From Thermothielavioides terrestris NRRL 8126 (lineage: Eukaryota; Ascomycota; Sordariomycetes; Sordariales; Chaetomiaceae), in contig NC_016458.1 in assembly GCF_000226115.1 (NCBI RefSeq), forward strand, positions 2,604,001 to 2,668,000: a stretch of 64,000 nt of DNA, given 5' to 3'. The translations under genes were made by a program, and so were the position numbers. Below, piece after piece: positions 43,694 to 54,588 of the stretch. The first letter of the stretch is position 1. Each line of letters starts with the position of its first letter. Below the pieces are notes generated by a model. It worked only from the letters and a program-made list of their open reading frames with translations, made no database searches and was not told the DNA's origin.

Positions 43694-44256
43694 CAAGGAG
43701 AAAAGAGAAACAGGACAAGCACCCCTCCAACCCCTTTCCCAACCCCCACCGCCACAACCCAGACGCTTTCCTCATCCCATCGTCCATCATTTCCTTCGTC
43801 CATCATCCATCCCGGGCTGTCCGTCCATCCATCCATGCATCCAGATCCGTCCGTCTGCGGCCGGGTAACCGGTTCGGCGCCAGTTGAACTCCAGACAAAC
43901 AGCGAACATGCCGAGGGGGGAGGGGGAGGGAGGAAAGAGGAGGAGACACCGACTCATGGACACTGGTGTTGACGGGAGTCTTGGCCCCCCTCCCCCTCCC
44001 CACCCCCGGAGGAAAGAAACAAGCGCTGATCGGTGACATGTGTGAGTTCCCCTTCCCCCGCTCGCAGCGCGCTCAAGCAACCTGCAACCGACCCACAAAC
44101 TGACCGACCAAGAAGTGGACAGACACACAGACAGACAGGCGGACAGACATGCAGCCGAGAAAACACACAACAAAAAGGTAGACAAAGTGGTTCTTTCCCC
44201 CTTCCCCCTTTCCACTCCCTCCTCCGGTTTCAAAACACGTTTCCCCGCGCTATTGT
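42315..44256. other. Convergent intergenic region rich in low-complexity tracts
   Basis: This lies between the 3' ends of IWS1 and the SRPK gene. It contains A-rich and purine-rich tracts (43190-43230, 43360-43390, 43605-43630), CAGACAGGCAGG-like runs near 43550-43590 and 44120-44150, a (GT)15 repeat at 43661-43690 and CCATCCATCC-like runs near 43800-43840. No gene is supported. Confidence 0.6.
43661..43690. repeat. (GT)15 microsatellite
   Basis: Fifteen perfect GT units. Non-coding, in the convergent intergenic region. Confidence 0.97.
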
Positions 44257-45973
44257 CTACCGCTTCCTGACCTCGCAGGCCCAGCCCTCTATGCCCTCGC
44301 CGCGGCTGCCGACCTCGACCTTATCGATGCGGATGCCCTTCATGCCGGGGGTGTCGTCGAGCCAGGGGTGGGCGGCCATGCCGCCGGCGTTGGCGCGCTT
44401 CTCGGGCACGAGCTCGAGCATGGGGGTCATGAATTCGGAGATGCGGCGGGCCTCTTCCTCCTTGAAGTGGTACTTCTCGCGCAGCACGTCGGGCAGGGCC
44501 CAGTGGCGCAGGCGGTGGATGTTGCGCAGCTCGCCCTTGCGGTTGAAGATCTCCTGCGACCACTTGCCCGACAGGCAGAGCGACTTGGGGAACGGCCCGA
44601 GCAGCTCGATGATCTGCGCGATGTGGTCGTCGTCCTTGCCGTACTTGGTGCCGGACTGCGGGTCGAAGAGGTAGTCGCCCGTGATGAGCTCGAAGACCTG
44701 GAGTTGTGGGGGGGAATGTCAGCCGGTTTGAGGGAGATTCGGAAGCGAGTTATATGCACGTGGTGCGGCAGGAGGAGAAACGGAAATCTCGTACCATAGC
44801 AGCCATGCTCCATACGTCGGTGCTCGCTCCCCACTTAGCGCCGAGGATCACCTCCGGTGAGCGGTACTGCCGTGTCTGGATGTCGTTGGTGAAGTGGTGG
44901 TTGACCCAGCAGGCGTTCCCGAGGTCGGCAATCTTGACGCTAATGATGTCAAAGCCCTGCATGTCATCGGCCTTGCGCTTCTCGCCGGTCGTGGAGGGCG
45001 GCGTGCCGGCCTTGTCCAGCGAGATGCCCGAGACTTCCCTAGTCAAGATGTCGGCGGTCTTCTCCCGCTGTTTTTGGCTCTCCTCCGTGCTACCTGCACT
45101 GGGTTTTGGCGACGCGTCTTTCGATTTAGAACCTGCGCGAACCGAAAAGTCAGTAGGCGTGTCACGGACGCAAGAGGATGCGGCGCGGAGTCGGGCAAGA
45201 GACTCGCCTTCGTGCAACATCTGGCCAAGGCTGTGCGAGCCCGGGGAAGGGAACATCGAGGACTGGCTGAAGCTCGCGTTCAGGGGCGATGGCAGCGGCT
45301 GGCTACCCGTGATAAGTGTCCTTCGCCTCCTTCTCCCGTTCCTGTTGCTCTCCTTGTCGTTCGGTTCGTTCTTCACCACCCGCTTGACGATCTGCTCGAC
45401 GTCGCCGATCTCGATCAGGACGTTTTCGGGCTTCAGATCTGTGTGGATGATGCCGCATTCCCGATGAAGATAGTCCAGCCCCAAGAGCACCTGCTTGGTG
45501 ATCTGCTTGACCAGCGGCATCGGGATGCCCCGGTGGTTCCACTTTTTGATCAAGCCCAAAAGGTTTTCCCCCAGCACCTCGAAGACCATGCATACGTGGG
45601 TCCCGTTTGGCCCCTTATGCTCGAACGAGTCCAGCAGGCTGACGACATGCTTGCGGCCGGGGTGGTTCGGGTTCGCTTGGACGATCTTGTTGAGCAGCTT
45701 GATCTCGTCGATGGCGGTCTCGGTGTAGTGGGCAGCTGACCGCACGACCTTGAGCGCCACATGTTTCCCGGTCGTGTTGTCTCTCGACAGCCAGACGGTC
45801 GAAAAATGGCCCCAGCCGAGCTTCCGCACGACCGTGTACTTTCCGTCCTTGAATTTCTCGCCGATCGTCACCGGGTGGTAGCCTCCCTTGCAGTAATCCT
45901 CCGAGTCTTCCTCGTCGGCGGTGTTCTCGGCAGCGTCCTCGGGGGACGACGATGATGTCGGCGAATGTGTCAT
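44257..45973 (-). CDS. SRPK-type serine/threonine protein kinase
   Basis: Two certain exons (44795-45973 and 44257-44697, intron GTACGA...CTCCAG) give 539 aa from the ATG at 45973; an in-frame ATG at 46033 would add 20. The kinase domain starts near residue 45 with a Gly-rich loop (Leu-Gly-Trp-Gly-His-Phe-Ser) and the ATP-anchoring Lys75. It then has the catalytic loop His-Thr-Asp-Leu-Lys-Pro-Glu-Asn, a spacer of about 130 residues, and the Asp-Leu-Gly-Asn-Ala-Cys-Trp motif in place of Asp-Phe-Gly, a hallmark of SR-protein kinases (Sky1, Dsk1, SRPK1). These phosphorylate Arg/Ser-rich splicing and mRNA-export factors. Within the spacer, 45133-45207 has the look of a 75-nt GC-AG intron; splicing it out would remove 25 residues without changing frame. 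Confidence 0.92.
45133..45207 (-). other. Candidate 75-nt GC-AG intron in the SRPK gene
   Basis: On the coding strand the segment begins AAG|GCGAGT, close to the GC-AG donor consensus, contains TACTGAC, a near-ideal branch site, 16 bases before a CGCAG| acceptor, and is 75 nt long. Because 75 is a multiple of three and it lacks stops, the frame stays open either way. It falls in the variable spacer, so protein similarity gives little help. Confidence 0.45.
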
Positions 45974-46033
45974 GGCGGATGCTAGGTGGGCGGCCCTGGA
46001 GGAATGCAATGCGTAAGTGGAAATGTCTATCAT

Positions 46034-46896
46034 GTACTTTCGTGCATTTGCCGCAGTCTGGTGCTAAGCATCTGGAAGATAAAGGCAGATGAGGTAGAGG
46101 CAGGCACCCGGGCTGGCGGGCTGGCAGTTGATCTGGCAGTTGATCGGGTGGCGGGGTTGGGGCCCGGTTGCGCCTGCGCGCACAGTGCCGAACTTTCGGG
46201 ACCGGGAACAAGGACAACAAGGGCAGTGGTGGAATGCCGACTTTGTTTCAAAAAATAAAAGCGGGCGAAGAGACCTTGTCTTGAGCATCGTTTTCATTTG
46301 GGCGGGTTGGCTGTGCAATCGCAGCACTGCCCAACACACGCAGGTCCCGTGGAGGCGAGGCGGTGGATGTCGAGCGTTGTTTTCGCTCAGCGCTGGATGC
46401 AACCGTCACAGGCAGGCTTGAAGAGGTGTCTTCCTGCCCCTTGTTCGTGTTGCGGGGAGGAATCGAGGAGGAGGAACCAGGGGGCCGGGGGCGGTGCGAC
46501 GATGCAAAAGTTGCCCCAGAGCTCACTCGAGCCACACAGGCACCACAAAGGGCAAAATATTCAAGGGTCGGACCGTCTTGAAGAACTGGGATCCCACATG
46601 CACCGGACCGGTGTCATGTCGCAGCATTGCGCGCATGGTTGCCCTCCAAGGCTCACCAGGTCCCATGGGACCTGGGGTCCCATGGCCCGCCTGTCGCACC
46701 CCGCCACGCTGCACATGGTTTGTGTACGCCACTTCGAACACCAAAAACCTGATGGCGCAAAACCCAACACTGTTGGCGGGACTGCAGCGGCCATCCTTGT
46801 GGAAACGAGACAGGATAAAAACAAAAACCATGGCCCCGATCGGTCCGTGGATCCTTGCCTGCAGCGGGACAGAAAGCGCAAAATGCATGCACGTAC
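46034..46896. other. Upstream region of the SRPK gene; no gene seen
   Basis: Open stretches on both strands lack family resemblance. It contains GGTCCCATGGGACC, a perfect 14-bp palindrome, near 46661-46674. Confidence 0.5.
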
Positions 46897-47039
46897 CCAG
46901 GGCCCTCGGTGGTGATGATAGGCTTCAGACCGTCTTTCTTCCTCTTCTTGTTCAATGCCGAGCTGCCGTTCGCAGGCGCAGCCGCTGATGGAGGCGCGCC
47001 TTGCGCCGGCGGATCCTGTGCGCTCTGTGCTCCGTTCAT
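46897..47039 (-). CDS. Orphan first-exon-like frame (partial)
   Basis: From an ATG at 47039 the minus strand reads 47 codons, Ala/Pro/Gly/Gln-rich and then Lys-Lys-Arg-Lys-Lys-Asp-Gly-Leu-Lys-Pro-Ile-Ile-Thr-Thr-Glu, followed by a strong donor GTACGT at 46896. A basic lead-in of this kind often precedes the zinc cluster of fungal C6 regulators. I find no Cys-rich cluster in the next 900 bases, so either the rest is missing, or this is a different small protein, or a chance frame. Family not recognised. Confidence 0.3.
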
Positions 47040-50000
47040 TGTGTGTGCGCGCGCGAGGAAAATCGGACAAGTCGAGCTCAGGAAACGGGACGGGGCTTGG
47101 CTGATGGAGGACGTGCGCGCGGTGGCAGACCCGTCGATAGCGAATTCGATGGGGGCCGGGTGGGGAAAGGCGAGCTCAGACGGAGGCGCTTGTTCGACCC
47201 AGAAAATCTCGAAGGGGCCTGTTCGCGACAGCTCGAGTTAGCCCCCTTGCTGCCCAGGACGTCGGGTCGTGGCCAGGTTAATATGCAACAGCGACTTGGT
47301 TCGACGTCGGAGAGCGAGTGGCCGGCAAGGGGAAAGCTCAGTGGCCAGGTCGGTGGGATGCGCGCGCTGTCACTCGACTGGGCCTCTGAGGCTGGCCCAG
47401 CCCAGGCAATGCGGAAGGAGTGGCGGAACGATCGCGTTCGTCAGCTGGCGCCTCCAGGCATGGGACTAGCCAACGTTCAGACCCTCGCAAGCAATCTTTC
47501 TTTCCCACGCCAAATCCAGGAGGGGATTGTTGGCAACCAGCAAGTCGGATTGCTGGCCTGGTTGGTTCTTGGACACTAGGTCGGGTGGTATGATTGTCGA
47601 CCAATGCGACAGGTCCGTCGTGCCCGGGTCGGGTGCGGCCTTTGCTGGGTGGTCGCGGTTGATGGGCGCGCGATGACGGGGGTTGCTTCAGGGGGAGGAG
47701 GGGCAGCACCGGCGCCCCGGGACTTGTTGTGATCGCCTTACCTGGGGTGAGTTATCGAGCACTGGGGATTCTGCACTGCGCATGCGATATTCTGCTGGCC
47801 CGGTGTTGGAGAGACGTCATAAACGGCGGCACATGGAACGTGGGATTGTTGGGTCTGACGGCTGCAGGAGCCTGCTCAGTTATGTCCGAAGTACCAAATG
47901 GCGCCTCGGTGCGTTTTGCGCGCGACAGAAGCAAGCTGCCCGACAGTGGAGCTGCGGCGTAGTTGTCTTGCTCTGCTTGTTACGGCTATGTCGAGTGACC
48001 AGGGAGTTATTTCATGGCTTGGTCACCGAGAGGACCGATGGGATGCAAAGAATAGTTGCAATAAAGGTAGGGTATGTAGTAGGAGAGACAGCTAAATAAA
48101 CTGCTATGTCGAGGATTATTTTTCCGAGGCGCAAGGGACAGGAAAGCGGCCTGGGGGACAGTGGGGGACCGGGAACGGTCTGGGAATGCAGCTGACGGTT
48201 CGTGAGCCGCCCCTGCTTGGTGGATTGCGCTCGACACCGAATTGGCGGGGTCTGCTTGGCGATCGAAGCTGGCAGGGGCTTGCAGCGCTGGATTGTCGCA
48301 CCCCACTCTGAAACGCTGGGCTCTCCGTCTGGAAGCCCAAACGCCAAACGTGCAATTGTGGAGCACCAGTCGGATTCGGTTGAGGGTGCAACGTGACTTG
48401 CAGTGTGTCAAGCCCTGTTTGACTAAGCGCCAACAACCGGCCCTCGTGGGCGCCTTCCGACCGCTTCTCAGACCTGGCAATGGACTCTTCTATTTTCAAA
48501 AGGGGGAAAATGCGGATGAATTCTTTTGACGGGGTCCAACTGTGAACCTGGCCCCTGCCTATGTCCCTGAAGCTGGAACAATGCCGTGCCGCCGTCGAGC
48601 TCTAACAATCAAGACTAGGTAAGCCAACATCATGGAACGACGCCGCTCTGGGCCGAGATATTTTGGAAACGCTGAGTAGAACATCCACGGAAGTGTAGCT
48701 CGATGAGAACAACTAAGCAATATCACCCTGAATGGCCTCTGGTCGGTTAGAAGTCGCAAGTAGCCTCCGTTGAGAGTATAGTTGAAGTCATGGGCTCGTC
48801 CGCGCGGATCGGGGAACGGCGGATTTAATCCGGCGGAAAGAGAGAGACACCCAACTTGACGGAAACCGGCCTGAAGGTAAATAGATATCTACAACTTGCG
48901 ACGGAGCACATGGTACATGCACTGTAGTCTTGTTGGCTTTGACGAATGCAGGGAAATACGAGAGGTTGAGCCGGCCAGCTACCTTTAAAATCACATGAAA
49001 ATCATGAAGCGTGAATTTGAATCTTTGTCCGATTCCCAAGACGCAGGGTTCCCCGACGTTCCAATTCCACTCCGCCCCCAGCTTGTCGTAGACCATGCGC
49101 TGACTGAAGCAACACCCGCCGCCATCTCCTGGATCGCCGCGTTGGAGCCTTGGAGGATATGGAGGGGCCCCCGACGCCGGTCGGCCGTAACCTACCTACT
49201 CTCGTGTGGCAGGGGCTGCAAGAAGATAGCGTCTCCTCCTGAACCTACCGTGCTGTCCGAACCAAAAACTCGCCGAGGCAAGGCCTCGCGGCAACGGCCA
49301 TTACCTGGCGTCATCGAACAGGTTTCCCGACGGCGCACTGAGTATCTGGTGCAAGATCACGGCTCACGAGCGGTGGAGCCGCAGCGAGGCCGGGGGGGTG
49401 CTTCCCGAAGGGCTCCAGTTCGGGCTGTTTCTGATGGCTGAGTGGAGGCCCGAGGGCTTGCAAGGGGAGGGGGTGCGCTTCTTGGAGGGAGAATGTCAGG
49501 GTTGTGGAGGGTGTTTGGGGAAGTATGGGGGTTGATAGTCTGTTGGGCGCTGCAGGAGTCGCCTGGGGACGGAAGCGTGGTGGAAGATTATGTGGTTGAT
49601 TCCATGGAGTTCTGATACTTGCCTGGGAGAGGATGAGGCGTCTCTGGAGTACTATCCTCGACCCAGACATTGCCAGCATCATAGGGCACCCGCTGGCAAT
49701 AGCGTACAATGCTGCGTTGAATATACTCTGTTCATTAGAAGCAGGTATCAAGCATCAACAAAGCCATTCACATAGAGTTCTCAGCCCAGGGGTTATTGCT
49801 TATTGCTCCCGAAATTCAAGTTCTGACGATGCTTCGGGCAATACTCCGTCCTTATCCCACAACGCGCCCCCTTCTATTCTCGCAAAGAGGATTGATTGGC
49901 GTCTTTCACGACAACCAAGAAGTTCTGTTTGATAGTGTATACGTCTTGCAATATCAAACAAGGTTTCTCAGTGACCCCTTCTTTCAGTTACACAGAAGCT

Positions 50001-50458
50001 CTCAAGTCCGTCAGTCAGACCAAAGAGCAAAGCAGGCTCCAACTCCAACCCGAGGATTCAATCAACCAACAACATGCCGCAGAAACAAAGCACTGTACAT
50101 GTATAAAACCCCAACACCTGAACCTAGCAATTAATTGGTAGCCTGTCCCCAAAGGCATATATAATCCACCGTCCAGGCATCCCAGGCATCACCACAAGCG
50201 TCTTCGGATCTACCCATGACCCTGCCCCATCACCCACAAACGAAAAGAGACAAGATGCTGTTGTAGCTTATCCCCCAAACGCCACGCTTTCCCCCCTTCC
50301 CCTATGAGCCCAACGGACACATGCCTGCCAAAAACCCAGCGATTACAAATACCAATTATTACAACCCCGTACTGCAGCAGCAGCAAGCAGGCACGGTTTG
50401 GCACCGTTCCCTTCCTTTGCCCCCCTTCACCCGCGCGTTTCAGCCCCCCCGCCCTTGC
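47040..50458. other. Intergenic, 3.4 kb; no gene supported
   Basis: Several frames of 90-150 codons overlap on both strands. The best is on the minus strand at 48788-49096 (Asp-Lys-Leu-Gly-Ala-Glu-Trp-Asn-Trp and onward), and an equally open plus-strand frame starts at 48995; neither shows a recognised domain. The right end (about 49600-50458) is likely the 3' region of the rhodopsin-domain gene. Confidence 0.45.
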
Positions 50459-52022
50459 CTAGGTATCCAACACCGCAAACCTCTCCAGCTCGTACACCCC
50501 TTCCTTCTCCTTCTCCTTCTCCCCGTCTCTTTCTGTCCCCGGCCCTGACGGCGCGCTATTCCCCTCCCCAGCCTGCCCCACCGCCTGCCTCTGCTGCTGC
50601 TGGTCTGTCCCCTGCTGGTCCTCCGGCTGCTGCTGCTCCGGTCGAAGCCGGCTCTTGTAATGCCAGCGGGCGCGGTCGCGGTCGCGGCCGTCCAAGCGGT
50701 TGGTGGTGCCCGCGTCGCGGGCGTCTACGGGGTTAGGAGGCGGTTGCCGGCCGCGTCGACAGTTATCGTCGTTGCCTATGTGGTTGTTGGGGCGGTTGTT
50801 ACTGTTGTCATTGGACAAGGCGGCGGATTCGCCGGAGAGGGAGGGGGAGCGGGAGAGGAAGGAGTGGTGCAGGTGCTTGAACAGGTGGCGCATCATGGGG
50901 ATGGAGGCGGCCACGATGGTCAGGGCGGGCTCGATGAAGCCCCAGAGGATGAGCGGGAGCAAGTGGTCTAGTTTTTTGGTTCTTGGGGTGAGTAGGAGGG
51001 CAGGGAAGGAGAAGCGCCGGCAGGTGGGGGTTGGGGGTTGGGGGTTGGGGGTTGGGGGTTGGGGGTTGGGGGGAAGGGCCTTACAGCTGAAGTCGCCCTC
51101 GTTGAGGACCGGGATCGTGGTCATCTTGACGATGCAGCTTATGCCGGCGCTGGTTGGGAGTACGTGGTCAGCAGTCGGGTTTGGGAACGGAGCAGTCGGT
51201 GGGGGTGAAGCCGGCTTACACGACCCCCATGCTCATGGCGATGGCCACGCCGATCTTCTCGCGGTTGTACATGTTGAATCTCAGCAGCAGCCGCCAGGGC
51301 AGCAGGGCGAGCGCGAAGTCGCAGAATGCAGACATGGCTGGAATCCGGTGCGTCAGCAGTAGTGCGGTGGGGAATGGAGGAGACGCGGAGGAGTGGCCCT
51401 GCTCACCTCCCACATACAGGCTGTAATCAACCACCGCAGCGGACGGCGAGCACTGCCCTGGAAGCGGCGGACTGCGCCAGGGGGTACACCACACCAAGAA
51501 CAAGGCGGCGGTGCCGGCATGGCCGAGGTCGTGGATGACGGTGATGGCGATGACGAACCATTTCATCCAGCCGTCGGTCAGCCTCAGCAGGGTGATGGCG
51601 AACGACGTCTTGCTGCAGGCCACGGCGATGACCGAGGTGAAGGCGGCAACGTTGCTCTGGATGCTGAACGTGGCCACGTTCTCCAGCGGCACCTCGGAAC
51701 CATGGCGCCCCAACCCAAGGCGCACATTTGCGGTTGAGGTGGAGCAGCTGACGAGCAGTACGATCTTGAGCATGCAGAGTAAAGGTGTTAGAACCGGGGG
51801 ACGCCTGGCGCAGGTTGAAGCGGTTGGGGGGTGGTTTCTCCGTACCCAGGAGAAGACGATGATATGATCGTCCCACCACAGCTGCCGGCTGCGGGCGAGC
51901 TTGCTGTAGAGGCGGAGTCCCAGGAAGATAGCGGACAGGCTGATCATGGACCAGAGAACAGCAAGAATGGTCGCCCCGCGGGGGTTGTCCTTGATGGGCA
52001 TGTAGACAACCATGGCCGCCAA
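50459..52022 (-). CDS. Fungal rhodopsin-domain integral membrane protein
   Basis: Five exons (51846-52022, 51407-51764, 51220-51337, 51085-51149, 50459-50967) join in phase to 408 aa. Intron 1 starts GTACGG and appears to use an AAG acceptor; the others are GTGAGC...CCAG, GTAAGC...CCAG and GTAAGG...CTAG. The first 300 residues hold about seven hydrophobic segments, with Trp-Trp-Asp-Asp-His-Ile-Ile after the first helix pair and Cys-Asp-Phe-Ala-Leu-Ala-Leu-Leu-Pro-Trp in the fifth. These are signatures of the large fungal family often called rhodopsin-domain or PTH11-like. Members are putative plasma-membrane receptors; ligands are mostly unknown. The last 130 residues are hydrophilic and Gln/Asp/Arg-rich, facing the cytosol by inference. 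A MITE lies 230 bp upstream of the start. Confidence 0.83.
51025..51076 (+). repeat. TTGGGGG tandem tract (G-quadruplex-prone) inside an intron
   Basis: Six or seven TTGGGGG units in a row lie on the plus strand, inside intron 4 (50968-51084) of the rhodopsin-domain gene. The transcript therefore carries the C-rich form (AACCCCC), while the template strand is G-rich and telomere-like. Confidence 0.92.
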
Positions 52023-52251
52023 CGTGGAGGCGGCTGGGCCGAGCGGCAGTGTCGAGAGCTGGAGAGACAGCGCAGCATTAATCGACTGATTCGATTCATG
52101 GTCGGCTCGTGTCGTCGACCCTCATGATCGCGGTCCGCAGGAGCCGCAGGTTCTGGTTGTGGCGGAGCCGTCGGTCGTCCACGCCGGGCGGAGGAGCCGG
52201 GGCGTGGTTTGGACGGAGGCTGCAGTGGGAATGTCAGAGGGGTCGTCGTTA
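52023..52251. other. Upstream region of the rhodopsin-domain gene
   Basis: The 229 bp between the gene start and the MITE. No further feature seen. Confidence 0.5.
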
Positions 52252-52611
52252 AAGAGGTCCCGCCAAGACTAATTTCGGAACCTACCGCTTACAAGTATTT
52301 ACAAATCGCCAAGGCCACGACGACTTCGAGCAACATCAACAACGAAGAATCGCAAAGACTCGTAGCAACAACTTCGCGAAACCTCAACCAAATCGAAAGA
52401 AAAGAAAACGAAGTTAACCCGTACCCTAACCTTGACCCCTATCCTAACTATAACCCGAATCCTAACTAGCGGGGGGCTAGCGCCGCCCCCCGTACCCTTA
52501 GCGAACTAACCCCTTGGCGATAGAGTAAACGCCTTGGCGATCGGGGTTGCGTAAAAACGCTGTAAAAACATTGCCGACAATTGGCCGAAATTAGTCTTGG
52601 CGGGACCTCTT
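52252..52611 (-). mobile_element. MITE copy 2, 360 bp, reverse orientation
   Basis: This copy has the same 27-bp terminal inverted repeats (52252-52278 and 52585-52611), TA flanks (52250-52251 and 52612-52613) and no ORF. Relative to 37467-37856 it is inverted. It lacks one 20-bp GATAGNGCAAACGCCTT-type unit and some bases near the left end, and carries the telomere-like tract as CCTAACC words at about 52420-52470. The internal match otherwise runs along the full length. Confidence 0.9.
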
Positions 52612-52613
52612 TA

Positions 52614-53293
52614 ACGTCTACCGGCAAGTCAACAAACAAGAAGCGGGCACCTCCCTGACCCGGTGTGTGGGCATGGCAGCGGGTAGCGTACACGAACGCA
52701 TTGTACAAAAGTACAGAATATAGTACCTTATATAAGCATCGCGGCTGTGGGAGGCGTTGCTGCACTTCTCTCTCTCAAGCACGCTTTGCAGCCTCCCGCA
52801 TCTCCAATCAAAGCCGAGTTCTGCCGACGCTGCACGGTGGCGCAAATCCTCATCAGCGACGCGTTCCCCCCCGGCGCCTCCCCGCGGGAAGATGCGCAGT
52901 CTGTCGAGGGCCCCGGACTCAAGGCGGGGCGTACATATTATATTATTCACTCTGGAATAGTTATACTACACTACACTGCACACTATTCCGTACATACGCT
53001 AGTTCAGGTAGTTAGCGAACATGGCTCTCCCTCGCCAGAACGAGCAAGGGCCTGAAGCGGGGGGGAGAAATCTGGAGACGAACACGCAACGGGGCGAATG
53101 CGCGCCACCCACACGGGCAGGGAGAGAAAGGGGTCACAAAATCATCCTGCAGCCATGATCTTGTCTGCCCGGCCAAGTTCGCGTGTTTTCTCTTTCATCC
53201 CTTTGCGGGAATGTTAAATAACTACAGCACAGATAGGTAACTAGGCGAGAGAACGTGAGAGACCGTCATGGTGGGATGACCTTTCGAGCTTCA
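52614..53293. other. Intergenic; no gene seen
   Basis: Short overlapping frames without recognisable features, between MITE copy 2 and the 3' end of the FTA2-type gene. Confidence 0.5.
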
Positions 53294-54588
53294 CTAGGCC
53301 GGTTGCCGCTCGCCTTCGGTCCCTGCGGTCGCCGCCGTCGCCGAGAGGTAGGCTCGCTTGAGCCGCGCGTAGTCCCTCCATGCCTTCCTCAGCATCTTGG
53401 GCTCGATCTCGGGCAAAACGATGCTCCCCAGCGGATCCTCCTCGATGGTCAGGGTCTGGCCGTTTTCCACTGTGTCCGTGGCTGTGAGAAACGAGAGACA
53501 CAAGTTGAGAGGCTGGATGAGCTTACGTTTCAGGAACCACGGCGGGGCCTGTCTCCCGTGGTACTCAAACTCGACAAGCCTTGCAGTCTTCGATTTGATT
53601 GTTGATTCCATCTCGCTGCGTTCATCGTCTTCCTTGGTGGCTTCAGAACGCAGCCTAGTGGCCTCGTCAATAGCCCAGCGGTGAAATGCAGCTGGGTCAA
53701 CAATTTTTGCGGCGGGCGCGGGCGGGAAACAACATGATGCCCCGTGGAACCACGGGTCTACAGGGGAGTTGTAGTCGCCAAAGTCGAGCAGCATTCCGGG
53801 GCCTTGCCAGTTGGCCTGCTTGACTGCCTGGCAGCGTTGAAAGCCGGTCCAGTGGAAGAAGTCTAGCTGGCGCCGCACTGCCTCCTGCTCCAGAGCCGCT
53901 TTGGGGACATACTCGTACACGATGCCGATATACTGCCGGCCGCGGTCGAAATAGCTAGCAGTGGCTTCGCCCTTGCGCAAGGCTCGGGAGTCGATCGAGA
54001 TGTAGCGATTCAGACAAGCCACGTCTTCACCCCGCACCACAGTCCAGCCGAAGCAGCGCCGGATGCGCGTCTGCGAGGCGCAGACTTCTGTCCGCTGCTC
54101 CGCCGGAAGCGTGTCAAACGGCCGTATCCGGCGGCCCTCGTTTGAAAATGCGAACAAGCACCGCAGGCAGTCACGGCGGCTCTTCCTCTGGACCGGGACG
54201 TGCACGGCTTCGGGCGATGCCCCCTGGAGCTGAGCCTGGACTTTCTCGAGCACGGCAACCAGACGGGCCTCCCGCTCTAGGGGCCACTAACCCTCGGCGT
54301 TTTGTGGCGTTGTCGAGTTGAAAAACTGTGAGACACATTATTTTCCCGGCCTAAGTCAGCAAGCGGATTGACCGGACATACAGTCTTCAGCGCAAAAGCC
54401 GTATCTTGATCTTCACCAAACTTGACCCTGGCAACGCAGCCTTCGACCCCGTGTCCCAAGAACTTGCGGAAGTGAATCGGTTTGCCATCCTGCGGGAAGC
54501 GCCTGAGCTGTGGTAGCAGATAGCTGGCCCAGGTGCATGATGGATCGCCTTGCATTGGCTCGCTAGATAGAAAGGGCGGGAGCTCCAT
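53294..54588 (-). CDS. FTA2-type protein-kinase-like protein
   Basis: Two exons (54382-54588 and 53294-54286, intron GTATGT...GTTAG) join in phase to 399 aa. The N-terminus has a kinase-like first lobe: Phe-Leu-Gly-His-Gly-Val-Glu-Gly-Cys-Val-Ala as a Gly loop and Phe-Ala-Leu-Lys at about residue 67 as the Lys strand. The rest lacks the usual His-Arg-Asp and Asp-Phe-Gly motifs, though Met-Leu-Leu-Asp-Phe-Gly-Asp-Tyr near the middle occupies the corresponding place of the latter. This arrangement resembles the fungal FTA2 (kinetochore Sim4 subunit-like) family, which has expanded in filamentous fungi and mostly lacks assigned roles. A kinetochore role is not supported by the sequence. The C-terminal 60 residues are basic and helical. 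Confidence 0.72.

Noticed and set aside
48788..49096. A 102-codon minus-strand frame with Trp-Asn-Trp and Cys
   Set aside because: No recognised domain, and the plus strand over the same bases is equally open; neither can be preferred.
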